DNA of 64,000 bases, from positions 248,022 through 312,021 of the forward strand of contig NZ_JALGBX010000003.1 of NCBI RefSeq assembly GCF_022808175.1. The letters are read 5' to 3'. This document shows, piece after piece, positions 22,601-31,008 of the stretch (position 1 is its first letter; each line of letters begins with the position of its first letter). The stretch comes from Streptomyces sp. AP-93. GTDB lineage: Bacteria; Actinomycetota; Actinomycetes; Streptomycetales; Streptomycetaceae. Made by a program: the position numbers and the translations under genes. Below the pieces are notes generated by a model that ran no database searches, had not been told where the DNA came from, and was given only the letters and a program-made list of their open reading frames with translations.

Positions 22601-23544
22601 CGCTGCCGGGTGATGTCGCGCCGCTCGTCGGCCGACGGCCTGATCGCGGCCGTGACCAGAGCGCGTGCGCCTTGGAGGCGGGGTTCGTCCCGGTTCGTAC
22701 GTGCGGAATCGAACTCGGTGGTCGCTAGATTTGCCAGGGCGGACAACGCGAGCGGATGGCGGGGCCCCAGCGTCGCGGATGCCTTCTGGGCAGTGACGGC
22801 CAGGACGTCGGTGGCGCGTTCCATTCTCCCGCCGTCGCCGATGGCCCTGGCCGACTCGAACTCGGCCCGCGCCAGGGTGACCAGCGCGGCCAGGCCCTTC
22901 GGGTGGTCGCCGCCGAGAAGCCGGGTGAGCTGCCGGGCCGTTTCGGCGATCGCGTCCACCCAGCGGTCCGCGTCCTCGTGCCGTCCTTCCAGTCGCGCGA
23001 CCGCGGCCAGTACCGATTCGGTCAGCAACCGTACGTCGAGACCGTCCTCGGACTGCTCGTCACGGGTCAGGAGCCGAAGAGCCTGCCCGGCCGTCTGCCC
23101 GGCTCCGGCCGACGCACCCTGGCGTAACTTGATCGCCGCGACATTGGCCAGTGTGCGTGCCGTCTCCAGAGACGATCCGGGCCCGCCCGGCCGGGGGAAG
23201 ACCACCATGGTCGACAGCAGGGCGGCCGCGGCGGTGAGCTCGCCGCGGTCCGCCAGAGCGACCGCGAGGTTGTTGCGGCCCTCGTGGGAGAGGCCGGCAG
23301 ACGCAGGATGCAGGAAGATCCGCCCCACGACGTGCTCGATCAGCCGGTGTGACTCCTCCAGCAGGTCGAGCGTATCGAGCAGGGCGGCAAGATATCCCAG
23401 GTCTCTGCCGAAGCGGGGGCGGTGCAGCGGCGGCGGTTGGGTGCGCAGCTCGGCGACGGCGTCCTGGACGAGCCGCCTGGCCGCGAGGTCACCGCGCACG
23501 GCCCGCTCGGCGTGGGCGGCGGCTTCCTGCCAGGCATCGGTCAT
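19657..23544 (-). CDS. TPR–SARP–NB-ARC–TPR regulator/ATPase fusion
   Basis: 1295 residues. ATG 23544 overlaps the protease stop codon (ATGA). Residues 1-329 are helical TPR-like repeats of the kind fused to trypsin-linked conflict proteins. From Met330 it reads as a complete AfsR-type SARP: OmpR-like DNA-binding domain (LRFSVLGPVRIW, about 330-430), BTAD (to about 590), NB-ARC with P-loop SAFAGVGKTTLAV (about 640) and LVLLDNARDA, then C-terminal TPRs. An internal start at ATG 22557 would give a normal 966-residue AfsR-like protein. The unbroken frame and coupling to the protease favour the fusion. It may sense a trigger through the NLR core and either switch genes or activate the protease. 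Confidence 0.8.
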   Translation of the reverse strand: MTDAWQEAAAHAERAVRGDLAARRLVQDAVAELRTQPPPLHRPRFGRDLGYLAALLDTLDLLEESHRLIEHVVGRIFLHPASAGLSHEGRNNLAVALADRGELTAAAALLSTMVVFPRPGGPGSSLETARTLANVAAIKLRQGASAGAGQTAGQALRLLTRDEQSEDGLDVRLLTESVLAAVARLEGRHEDADRWVDAIAETARQLTRLLGGDHPKGLAALVTLARAEFESARAIGDGGRMERATDVLAVTAQKASATLGPRHPLALSALANLATTEFDSARTNRDEPRLQGARALVTAAIRPSADERRDITRQRGLADASRGPRSTTEMLRFSVLGPVRIWRDNEPLPSGTPQQHALLAALLLREGRTATASELIDAIWGEDPPQQALATIRTYASRLRKMLDPGILATESGGYAIRTPADSLDLGIARRLAADADRARAAGDHALAHTLIARALDLWEGEPLTGVPGPHADTERARLAEWRLQLLEIRIDLELQAGRHAETVSELVSLAAAHPLRERLRELLMLALYRSGRQAEALAVYADTRRLLADELGVDPTRELITLHARILRADPELASPMASHTAITTTLVIAPPAQLPATVPDFTGRDALIAELRGILSGTGGAGRVRVLALSAFAGVGKTTLAVHVAHAARADFPDGQLYVDLQGNAPRPAEPETVLAAFLRALGAADEAIPDTPAERSALFRSMLDSRRLLVLLDNARDAAQVQPLLPGTGRSAAVITSRVRMMALPGAHLVDLDVMSPEEARLLFTRIVGHERVAAERHAVLDVVGACGFLPLAIRIAAARLAARRTWTVSVLAAKLADERRRLDELQAGDLAVKAAFELGYGQLEPAQARAFRLLGLADGPDISTAAAAAVLDLPEYEAEDMLESLVDASLLESAAPGRYRYHDLVRLYARACAERDEQPASGQAAALSRLVDFYLATAAAVYALERPGDRLVEHLSVPRRAGLVFEDGSEAVDWLYGEAACLLACVRQQAAAGSVAQAADLLWAAKDLADAGADASQYETTATAVREAARAAGDARAEARARIAYTSLLLASGRFEQADQEARLAVQLAHACGDPLPVGAGLHDRGVIAAYQNRHAEAERFLTEALGAYRADRNRLGEAGALSVLSRVRVETGGPSDGIEPARRALAIFSAMGLTLREANCRYALGIALTQAGRPAEALEELSKALTLFHEHQQRLWEGMTNFRIAETHLAARQYEAAALHAERALALGSLGGERRRAGVLTVLGRAWDRLGRNEEARGCWSEALSIYERVGDRPETTDFRELATSGLITV

Positions 23545-24389
23545 GACTCACCCCCGGGTGACTGGCGCTCGATGAACGTCTTCGCGGTGAGGAACTTGAG
23601 CTCGCTGCTCTGCGAGGCGTCCAGCACCCCGCGCTGTGTCCACTTCTCTATCTGGTCGAGCAGCAGATCCGTGACGGCGGCCGCCGCCGCCAGGCCCGTA
23701 CCGCTCTCCTCCACAGGGTGCTGGACCCGGCGCCGAACGGCTTGCTCCGGTGCGGACTTGGACGGGCGCAGTACGTCGATCAGGTGCTCCACGTCGAACT
23801 CGTCGAATCGGCGCATCGCTTCACCGATGGTCGCGGCGAAGAGCACGTTGGCGGCACGGTGCGACTCCGCCCGGTCCGGTGCCTGCTCCAGGAGGATGCC
23901 CACGATCAACGGCTCCCGATCCTCAGGCAGCCCTTTGACCACCGGGCCTCCCGAGTACCCCGAGTAGTCGCCCAGGTGTTGGTGTGTCGTGAGCTGCAGG
24001 GCCTCGATGACCGCTCCGCCTTCGCACGGATACTCGGCGGATCCGCTGTCGACCTGCCCCCGCAGATGCACCTCGGCGGCCGCGGGCCGGTACGGTCCGT
24101 GCCAGTCGTCACCGCCGTGCGCGACGCCGGCACGGGGGATGGGCAATCGGACCTCGAAGGCGGCCGAGACCGTGATCAGCGCGAGGTCCGCCTCCTTGTC
24201 CTGGCGGCAGACCTGCCCTGCCAGCCGGGAACCGTCCGCCAAGACGATGTCTACACGCTCGTCAGGTGATGTCAGGCCGCGCAAGCAGTGCAGAGCCGTC
24301 AGGACGTAGCGGGGCGTCAGCAGAAATCCGCCGCCGAGGCGCTGCCGGTCCTGGAACAGCTCCACCCAGTAGCTCGCGCCGCCGGTCAT
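23541..24389 (-). CDS. Trypsin-like serine protease of a trypco conflict operon
   Basis: 282 residues from ATG 24389 (MTGGASYWVELF); the longer frame to 24794 overlaps the upstream gene and is not real. The S1 triad is visible: His34 (LTALHCLRG), Asp68 (KEADLALITV) and Ser in GYSGGPVVKG. There is no signal peptide, so it acts in the cytoplasm, as expected for trypco-linked proteases. A helical tail (LDQIEKWTQRGVLDASQSSELKFLTAKTF) follows and may dock the NLR. Both neighbours are coupled by ATGA overlaps. Confidence 0.8.
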   Translation of the reverse strand: MTGGASYWVELFQDRQRLGGGFLLTPRYVLTALHCLRGLTSPDERVDIVLADGSRLAGQVCRQDKEADLALITVSAAFEVRLPIPRAGVAHGGDDWHGPYRPAAAEVHLRGQVDSGSAEYPCEGGAVIEALQLTTHQHLGDYSGYSGGPVVKGLPEDREPLIVGILLEQAPDRAESHRAANVLFAATIGEAMRRFDEFDVEHLIDVLRPSKSAPEQAVRRRVQHPVEESGTGLAAAAAVTDLLLDQIEKWTQRGVLDASQSSELKFLTAKTFIERQSPGGES

Positions 24390-24697
24390 TCGGATTCCGG
24401 GGCTCGCTCCACGGTCAATGTGACCTCGAACGAGGCCTCTGCCGACGCCTTGGACAGGATGACTCCGGCTTCCGCCGCCAGGGTCAGCCCGAAGGTCACC
24501 TCCATGGCGGACACCTGCCAGCCGTTGTGCCGTGGCACCCGGGCCAGTGACTGCTGGGCGATGGCCGAGGCCTCGACTATCGCCTGCTCCAATTCCCCGG
24601 CACGCTCTCCGAGGGCAGCGCTGGTACGCGTCCTGCTGGCGATCTGGCGGCTGCCTGACGCGTCGACAGCGACCGTTTCGACCCTGACCTCGGGCAT
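24386..24697 (-). CDS. Trypco1 (CU044_2847-type) small protein
   Basis: 103 residues from ATG 24697 (MPEVRVETVAVD); its stop overlaps the protease start by ATGA. The pattern (basic N-terminal strand, central helix LGERAGELEQAIVEASAIAQQ, then MEVTFGLTLAAEAGVIL) fits the trypsin-co-occurring domain 1 family. It is thought to be a sensor or adaptor for the neighbouring protease. It heads the three-gene operon. Confidence 0.7.
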   Translation of the reverse strand: MPEVRVETVAVDASGSRQIASRTRTSAALGERAGELEQAIVEASAIAQQSLARVPRHNGWQVSAMEVTFGLTLAAEAGVILSKASAEASFEVTLTVERAPESE

Positions 24698-24919
24698 GAG
24701 AGTGCGTTCCCGTCTCTAGGTGCTCAGAGTGCAGCGGCGCCCCGCTCCGTGCAAGAAGCCTAGCCAGCCCGGTGCCGAGAGGCGACGGAATCACCTACAA
24801 GATCTGGGACTGCCGTACGGATCCGGCCACACCTCCTCAAGGCACACGGCCCGGCGAGAGCGCCGTCACCCCTGGGGTCGCCCTTGCGGAGAGCCGCGGG
24901 CCCTTCGACCGACCTCCAT

Positions 24920-24983
24920 CTTGGTCACAGGCTGCCATCCCCGGCGGTGCACACCACCCCAGGAACGATCATGCGGCGGGCTA
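24920..24983 (-). repeat. tdk 3'-flank repeat, copy D
   Basis: The 64 bp after the stop of fragment D (CTTGGTCACAGGCTGCC to CATGCGGCGGGCT) are nearly the same as the flank of the intact tdk at 45126-45187. Confidence 0.8.
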
Positions 24984-25586
24984 TCAGGCCGAGTTGACCG
25001 GAAGGACGTCCGGGGAGAGGGCTCCGGCGTGGGCCGAGGCGCTCGTCATCTGCTTGCGGTGGTGGCGGCGGCAGAGGACCTCGTAGCCGATCTCCTCCGC
25101 CGGGCGGTTCACGTCACCGACCACGACCTGGGCGCCCTCGACCACCATCTCGCCGCCCACCGTCCGGGCGTTGTGGGTGGCCCGCGCGCCGCACCAGCAC
25201 AGGGCCTCGACCTGGAGCTGCTCCAGCCGGTCCGCCAGCTCGATCAGGCGCTGCGAGCCCGGGAAGAGCTTCGTGCGGAAGTCCGTGGTGATGCCGAAGG
25301 CAAAGACGTCCATGTCGAGGTCGTCCACGATGCGCGCCAGCTGGTCGATCTGCTCCGGCGCGAGGAACTGGGCCTCGTCCACGATCACGTAGTCCACCCT
25401 GCCGCCCGCCGAGAGCTGGGCCACCAGGTACGCGTACAGGTCCATGCCCTCCGGCGCCTCCACCGCCTCCGTCACCAGCCCGAGGCGCGACGAGAGCTTG
25501 CCCTCGCCCGCCCGGTCGTCACGGGTGAAGATCACACCCTGCAGGCCCCGCGCGTCGCGGTTGTGGGCGATCTGGAGCGCCAGTGT
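24984..25586 (-). pseudogene. tdk: Thymidine kinase 3' fragment D (codons 17-216)
   Basis: 201 clean codons from Thr17 to the stop, ending LPVNSA. It shares DDLDMDVFAF and the 3' flank with the intact tdk at 45188, so it probably derives from an element-borne tdk of an earlier insertion. It lacks the P-loop half and cannot act as a kinase. Its upstream junction faces the integrase gene. Confidence 0.9.
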
Positions 25587-25608
25587 CTTCTTTCTTGACC
25601 ATCCGCCA
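25585..25608. other. att junction D (attL) of the integrase-bearing element
   Basis: The tdk sequence ends at GT 25585-25586. After 14 nt lies ATCCGCCA (25601-25608), continuing nACTCGCGC. The opposite arm at 45907-45914 is its reverse complement at the same distance from GT. The integrase start codon is 20 bp away, the usual layout for large serine integrases. Confidence 0.85.
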
Positions 25609-25628
25609 ACTCGCGCTAGGGTCATCCC

Positions 25629-27317
25629 ATGACACTGCGCGTCCTGGGTTCCTTGCGGCTCTCCGTCGACACCGACGATTCCACGGCGATACCCCGCCAG
25701 AAGGAGCACGTACAGCACTGGGTGGAGGCGCCGGGGCGGGACGCTCGAATCGTCGCCTGGGCTACGGACACCGACGTGTCCGGCGGACTCCACCCCTTCA
25801 AGCGCCCCGATCTCGGCAAGTGGTTCGACGATGAACACAAGGGCCTTTGGGACGCGCTCTGCGTCATGAAGATCGACCGGCTGAGTCGCCGGGTTGCCCA
25901 CTTCAGCGAGATCGTCCAGTGGTGCCAGGAGAACGGCAAGATCATCGTGTCGACCCAGGAGGGGATCGACATGTCCACCCCCATGGGCAAGATGTTCGCC
26001 CAGATCCTCGCCGTCTTCGCCGAGGGCGAGTTGGACACGATCCGGTCCCGGGCACTCGACGCCGTACAGACCCGCCTCGCCTCCGGCATGTGGGTGGCCG
26101 GCCTCCCGCCCTTCGGCTACGAGATCGTCCAGGTGGGCAAGGGCAAGGGGAAGCGGCTCGAAGCACTCCCCCACTACATGGAGCTCGCCCAGGAGATCGC
26201 GAAGAAGATCCTGGATGGCGAGAGCCTGCGCTCCATCTCGAAGGACCTCGCCACCCGGGGCGAGCCCACGTGGCTCTCGCGGATCCAGCCCAACAGCAAG
26301 CGGGCGCAGGAGAGCCAATGGTCGAACTCCTCGATCCGGGGCATGATGCTCAACCCCAAGATCGCCGGGCTCTACACCTACAAGGGTGAGATCGTCGAGG
26401 ACGATGCCGGCAATCCCCGCATGATCGCGGACACCCCCCTGCTCGACCTCGCCACCTGGAACAAGGTGGTCCTGAAACTGGCGGACAACCGCGCCTTCGG
26501 ACCCAAGGCCACCAAAAGCCAGGCCATGCTGGTCGGAGTGGCAACGTGCGGCTCCTGCGGGGGGCCACTGACGAAGGCAGTCTTCACCAACCGCAAGCCC
26601 GCCAAGGGGGACCGCCCGGCGAAGGAGTGGCACTACTCCCGGTACAAGTGCAGCCGGCACAAGGTCCAGGGCACCTGCGAGAGCGCTGCGGCCGTGGACT
26701 CGGCGGAGCTTGAAGGCGAACTGACCAAGGTCTTCCTGGAACACATGGGACACCTCCCCGAGGCGCGAGAGGTGGCAGCTGACCTGCACGACCCGTCCAG
26801 CGACATCACGGCCACCCAGGCACGCCTGGACCGACTGAAGGCCGACTTCGGGGCCGGCAAGTACGACGACCCGGAGAAGGAAGAGGTCTACTGGTCGCTG
26901 CTCAACTCGCAGTCCGCAAAGCTGTCGCGGCTTCGCACCCAGTTCGCGGAGTACGAAGAGCAGCGCGGGAAGTTCGCGCTGACCGGCCGCACCTTCGCGG
27001 ACATCTGGAACTCGCGGGACGATGAGGGCAAGCAACTGTTCCTCCGGGAACACAAGGTGGCCGTCAAGGTCTATCGCGATCCGATCCCCGGCAAGGCGTT
27101 CGGGTTCATGGTGCAGCTGGGCGACGTCCGACGGATGGCCCAGGCGGTTCACGTCGAGCTGACCGACGATGTCGCCCACGGGGTCGTAACGCACAACCTG
27201 CCGACGCAACAGCACGTGGCGAGTCGGCAACTGGACGAGCGGCAGCTCCGGATCGGGCTGGACGTCATTGACGCCATCGAGGCATCGCTTCGACTTGCCG
27301 AGGAGTCGGCGACGTAG
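25629..27317 (+). CDS. int: Large serine integrase (site-specific recombinase)
   Basis: 562 residues from ATG 25629. The N-terminal resolvase domain has RLSVDTDDSTAIPRQ (nucleophile probably Ser12), MKIDRLSRRVAHF and GKMFAQILAVFAEGELDTIRSR. The recombinase domain (about 155-300) includes GLPPFGYE and the insert-and-stop motif IRGMMLNPKIAGLYTY. A zinc ribbon follows (CGSCGG about 300, KCSRHKVQGTC about 345), then a coiled coil. Length and order are those of phage and ICE integrases. It sits against att junction D and is the obvious enzyme for the tdk insertions. No inactivating change is visible. Confidence 0.95.
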   Translation: MTLRVLGSLRLSVDTDDSTAIPRQKEHVQHWVEAPGRDARIVAWATDTDVSGGLHPFKRPDLGKWFDDEHKGLWDALCVMKIDRLSRRVAHFSEIVQWCQENGKIIVSTQEGIDMSTPMGKMFAQILAVFAEGELDTIRSRALDAVQTRLASGMWVAGLPPFGYEIVQVGKGKGKRLEALPHYMELAQEIAKKILDGESLRSISKDLATRGEPTWLSRIQPNSKRAQESQWSNSSIRGMMLNPKIAGLYTYKGEIVEDDAGNPRMIADTPLLDLATWNKVVLKLADNRAFGPKATKSQAMLVGVATCGSCGGPLTKAVFTNRKPAKGDRPAKEWHYSRYKCSRHKVQGTCESAAAVDSAELEGELTKVFLEHMGHLPEAREVAADLHDPSSDITATQARLDRLKADFGAGKYDDPEKEEVYWSLLNSQSAKLSRLRTQFAEYEEQRGKFALTGRTFADIWNSRDDEGKQLFLREHKVAVKVYRDPIPGKAFGFMVQLGDVRRMAQAVHVELTDDVAHGVVTHNLPTQQHVASRQLDERQLRIGLDVIDAIEASLRLAEESAT

Positions 27318-27336
27318 ACAGCCCTGACGCATACAG

Positions 27337-27373
27337 AAGCCGTAGCCCGCGCGAATGTCGGGGGCTACGGCTT
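27337..27373 (+). terminator. Terminator after the integrase gene
   Basis: AAGCCGTAGCCC (27337-27348) pairs with GGGCTACGGCTT (27362-27373): a perfect 12 bp stem with a 13 nt loop, 20 bp after the stop codon. Confidence 0.75.
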
Positions 27374-27500
27374 GCCTTCGAGGGATGGTGTCGGCGTACG
27401 CATCGAGTACCGAGACAGGTACGAACAACAGACGCTGGCATCGACCTTGTGATGGTTGAAGCCCGTGCGCGGTGTGTGGCTACGGCTTAGGGTCGCGGTC

Positions 27501-27970
27501 ATGGAGCCCCCTTCCCTGCGCCCGATACCCACCCGGACTCTCCACAGGCCGAGGCAGCGCATTGTCCTGTTCATGGTGGGAGGTCTGTTTGCGCTGATGG
27601 GTGCTGCGATGCTGATCAGCGGGGACGCCGCAGATCCCGCCAGTGCGGTGCTCTTCGCCGTGATTGCGGCGGGCGGCCTGTGGATTGCGTTCCGCAGTTG
27701 TGTCATGGGAGTGCAGATCGACTCCATGGGTCTGACCGAGCGTGGCCTGGGGCGCTCGAAAGTCGTTCCCTGGTGTGCGATCGGCGCGGTCAACACCGGG
27801 GATGGTCCCGGCCTGGCCCCGACGGAGGCCCCAGGACTGGTCCTCAGGAACGGCGAGAAGGTGGGGCTCGGGCTCTCGCCTCGTACTCCCACACCGCAGT
27901 CGACACCGACTTCACCCTGATCAAATCCCTGCACGCCACCCACGTCACGGACCGCCCCAACTGCGCGTGA
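27501..27970 (+). pseudogene. Small membrane PH-domain-like protein, frameshifted near its C-terminus
   Basis: From ATG 27501 (MEPPSLRPIPTRT) there are two hydrophobic helices (LFMVGGLFALMGAAMLISG and AVLFAVIAAGGLWIAF). A PH-like strand pattern follows (MGVQIDSMGLTERGLGRSKVVPW). Near 27870 the frame breaks. The expected ending (ALASYSHTAVDTDFTLIKSLHATH) continues in another frame to 27970. Either a one-base indel has truncated the protein at 27920 or there is a sequencing error. Related small genes occur next to integrases in actinobacterial elements. Function unknown. Confidence 0.55.
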
Positions 27971-28177
27971 GTCCTGGGGCAGGGTCGTCGGCGAGGCAGC
28001 ACCTTGCCGCAGTCGCGTGCACGAAGGCTCCCGCCCGATGGAACCGACCGCGTTTGGTAAACGGACCGCTTCGGTGCCAGGACGGTGCGATATCCCAGCA
28101 AACGTGCCAGCATCACAAGATCGGCAACAGCGCCGGTAAAGGTCTAAACCGACAGACGGCGACAACCCACATCCAGG

Positions 28178-28636
28178 TCACCCCGGCTTGCCGCCACGCT
28201 CCCGTTCCTGCTGCAGGCGCTTGATCTCGCGGCTGAGGTGTCGGCGGGCCCTGCTCAGGTCACCGATGGCATTCCCAGTGCCTTGGCCATTCGAAGCGAC
28301 GTACTTCACTACGATGTTGCGGCGGCAGTCGGTCGTCTCGATCACGTCGAACCCGCTCGGCCGCCACGCCGATCCGCCGGTGGGATTCGCAGTGTCCTTA
28401 GCCGCGGGTTGCTGGTCTGGATTCCACCCGGAAGAGCCAAATCCGCCATCGCCAGCCGGCCGCACAGCGACTCTCCCCCGGGGTACGCGACCCTTCTGGC
28501 GCCCGTCGTGGAACGTCGACCGCGCGATGCGCAGCTCGGAGCAGAGTTCGTCGACGGTCAGCTTGTCTCCGGGGCGGCGGACGGCGGGCGCCCTGCGGGT
28601 ACCGGCCTCGGCCGGGTGCGTCAGGGCAGGGGGCAT
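28178..28636 (-). pseudogene. Excisionase-like HTH protein, probably degenerate
   Basis: From ATG 28636 (MPPALTHPAEAG) the frame encodes a helix-turn-helix DKLTVDELCSELRIARSTF typical of element excisionases. The usual W-R-x-x-G wing is damaged (HDGRQKGRVPRG). The remaining 95 residues do not look like the normal C-terminus. The frame is open to 28178. It may be a decayed xis gene or an unrelated fusion. Confidence 0.35.
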
Positions 28637-29044
28637 CGAGGGAGGGCGCAACGGGGGAAGTCCTTTTCGGCATGGCGCATGAGGACGCACATGCGGGGAG
28701 AGAAGACGCGGCTGCTCCACCACAGGCAGTCGCCGAGTACTCCCACAACGATCCAGAGAATCCCCGGTTTGGCTGACCGGGGATTGCCTGCTACAAGATG
28801 CGGCGCAGGCCCCGCGGACTCCATACGCGAGTTCCTCGACGAGGGCTCGCGAGGATGCATCGAGGGCTCGATCGTCCGAATTGGCCCGCATTTCGGCATT
28901 CTCGGATCCACTGCCCGATGAAGCGCGGCACCGGTTGCACCCTTTCACTCCGGAAGGCAGCCCGCTCCAGCCACCCGTAGAGAAACTGCAGGTCAGCAGG
29001 CATTCGACGATCCCTCGTCGAGGGCTCGCGAGGAATACGCGTCT
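28637..29044. other. No gene recognised
   Basis: About 400 bp upstream of the excisionase-like frame. Open frames on either strand lack codon bias and ribosome binding sites. Confidence 0.4.
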
Positions 29045-29070
29045 GGATCTAGGATCTAGGATCCTGGATC
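29045..29070. repeat. Short tandem repeat, 7 bp unit (GGATCTA)
   Basis: GGATCTA occurs twice in tandem, followed by GGATCCT and GGATC: about 3.7 units. It lies 350 bp before the GGGACC array in the same non-coding region. Confidence 0.7.
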
Positions 29071-29417
29071 ATTCCTTACGGGGCGCGAGGCGCCGGCGTC
29101 GCACATCGCCTCCGAATCAGCATTCCGCCCAGCCTCTTGGCCGGAGCCGGACTATTTGGCCAACCGGGGTTCTGGCCTTACGGTTATGGCCATCCACCAC
29201 ACCCCATAGCCGCTACGGCACTTTGCGGCAGCCCTGTCGGGCGCGTACCGGCCTTTCGCCCTTGCCCTTAGGCGAGGAGGCCTGCGCATCCCGATCGGGC
29301 CCCAGATCGACGCTGAGGGCATTCCGCCAGGAGCGGGGCCGCTCTCGCCCCCAGCGGATCAGCCGGAAGCCATCCCGCGCACAGGCCACACGCGGGCCGT
29401 CCCTGTTCCGTGAAAGG
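29071..29417. other. No gene recognised
   Basis: About 350 bp between the two repeat arrays, with no convincing frame or RNA gene. Confidence 0.4.
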
Positions 29418-29906
29418 ACCGGTCCCCAGTACTGGCTCGCCACCGATCAAGTCCACTGCCGGCGACTCCGGGTTCCAGGGACCAAGCTCCTCGGTCCCCG
29501 AAGTGCGCCCGCTGAAGGGGACCGTCAGCAGGGCATCCGGGCCCGACGGTCCCGATGCACTGCATGACCGCACGGGGATCGGGGACCGGGATCGGGACCG
29601 CACTGGGACCGAGGACCGGGATCGGGGACCACACGGTCCCCAGCTATTCGGGCTGGAAATCGGTGTTTCCGCAGTTCAAAGCGCCGGTCCCCTGGAACTA
29701 CCGGGCCCGGGGACCGAACGGGGACCATGCGACCGGGACCGAAACCGGGGACCGAACAGGCATCAAGCTGTTTGGGGATGACCTCCGTAGCGGTGGGAAC
29801 CCCCCGGTCCCAGAGTGCTGGGGACCGTTCAACACGGGACCGTCCGGGGACCGGGGACCAATTGGGGACCGGCGCGTGGTTGGGGACCGCGGTCCCCAAC
29901 CAGGTC
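29418..29906. repeat. Dense GGGACC/GGTCCC array upstream of mobC (oriT candidate)
   Basis: By eye I count about 16 GGGACC on the top strand and 8 GGTCCC (the complement) in about 490 bp, often extended to GGGGACCG. Spacing is irregular. The array ends 220 bp before mobC, where an origin of transfer with relaxosome-binding repeats would lie. Frames across it are just translations of the repeat. Confidence 0.65.
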
Positions 29907-30128
29907 CCGGAGACCCCTATCGCCCTGCCCTGGCCACATCTCAGCACCAAAGCCAACCAACCCGACGCCAGTCCCAGTGAAGTCCGGGGACAAGTCGCAC
30001 GGCCGTCGACCAGCCGCCACCACGCCCCCCACCCCTGTCCTGACCAGCGTGGGGGCGGGTGGAACGCGCCTTCAACCCTCTTGCGATCCGCCCCACCCAC
30101 GCCAAAGCCATCACCAGAGGAGATCTGC

Positions 30129-30760
30129 ATGCCAGACCAGCACGGCTCCGAAGCCACCCCCAACCAGCAGCTGAGGAAGTCCACCCCTGCTTCAGACGCA
30201 GCAAGTTGGGACGGAAGCGTAGCTTCCGTCCAACCCGCCCCCGAGGGGGCGGGCGAGGACCTGCACCAGGGGGCGCAGGTCCTTCTGGCTTCGACCGGGG
30301 GGGGCGGATCGAAGCCAGGGCAGGAGGAGAACCCGTCCCAGCGTCGTAGCCGCCGTGACCGCGCCGACCGCGCCGACCGCGCCCGCGCCAGCCGCGCGAG
30401 AAGAAGCGCCTGTACCAGCCCAATATCCGTTTCAACGAAGAAGAGTTCGCCCTGATCAAGTCCGCCGCCGCCCGCTGTCACCTGTCCGTCGCCGGCTTCC
30501 TCGCCCGCGCCGCTCTCGCCGCCGCCCGTGACCTCGACCGCACCAGCGCAGAGATCACCGACGTGCGCGAAGTGATCACCGCCCTCTTCGAGAGCCGTCG
30601 CAGGCTCGGCTGGGCCGGCAGCAACCTGAACCAGGTCTCCAAGGCCTTGAACTCCCGTGCTGACGTCCCGCAGCTCGAAGCGGCGCTCACGGCCGTCCAG
30701 CGGGCCTCCGAGACCGTTCACGAAGCCACCGCACAGCTGATCGCCCGGCGCACGTCGTGA
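30129..30760 (+). pseudogene. mobC: MobC-like relaxosome protein, frameshifted
   Basis: The start MPDQHGSEATPN is in one frame as far as about RRSRRDRADRADRA. From about 30395 the typical MobC body continues in another frame (KKRLYQPNIRFNEEEFALIK, FLARAALAAARDL, then LNQVSKALNSR) to the stop at 30758-30760. The shift lies in or just after a GACCGCGCC repeat near 30360-30390. MobC proteins help the relaxase open oriT. The gene looks inactivated unless this is an assembly error. Confidence 0.65.
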
Positions 30761-30900
30761 TCCCCACCATCAACCCACCCGGGTCGCGGACCATCGGCTT
30801 CCTCGCCTACCTGTACGGGCCCGGCAAGCACGAGGAGCACACCGACCCGCGCCTCGTCGCGTCCTTCGACGGCATGTCCCCCGACCCCGGCCGAGACCGG
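30757..30900 (+). pseudogene. Relaxase N-terminal remnant
   Basis: GTG 30757 overlaps the mobC stop (GTGA), the normal layout. It encodes MIPTINPPGSRTIGFLAYLYGPGKHEEHTDPRLV, the start of a Streptomyces mobilization relaxase. After about 48 residues the similarity stops (MSPDPGRDRRATRH) and the rest of the expected gene is missing. The element can no longer mobilise by itself. Confidence 0.75.
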
Positions 30901-30954
30901 AGAGCCACTCGCCACCCGCCTGAGCATCAGGGGCCTGACCTCATAGGCACCGCT

Positions 30955-30982
30955 GGGGCCCACGCGTTTCCGCGTTGGCCCC
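30955..30982. terminator. Hairpin near the relaxase truncation
   Basis: GGGGCCCACGCG (30955-30966) pairs with CGCGTTGGCCCC (30971-30982), one mismatch, loop of 4. It lies between the relaxase remnant and the convergent HAD gene and may terminate either. Confidence 0.5.
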
Positions 30983-31008
30983 ATGGCCAAGTCCTCATGG
31001 CCGTACGG

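Noticed and set aside
24984..27428. 814-codon minus frame joining tdk fragment D to sequence opposite the integrase
   Set aside because: The upstream part is antisense to a clear integrase gene; only the tdk part is homologous.
29418..29906. Possible CRISPR array
   Set aside because: Motif is only six bases, occurs on both strands and has no regular spacer length.
29525..30721. 398-codon minus frame over the GGGACC array
   Set aside because: Translation is a repeat artefact (PGPRSPCG-like) and overlaps mobC homology on the other strand.
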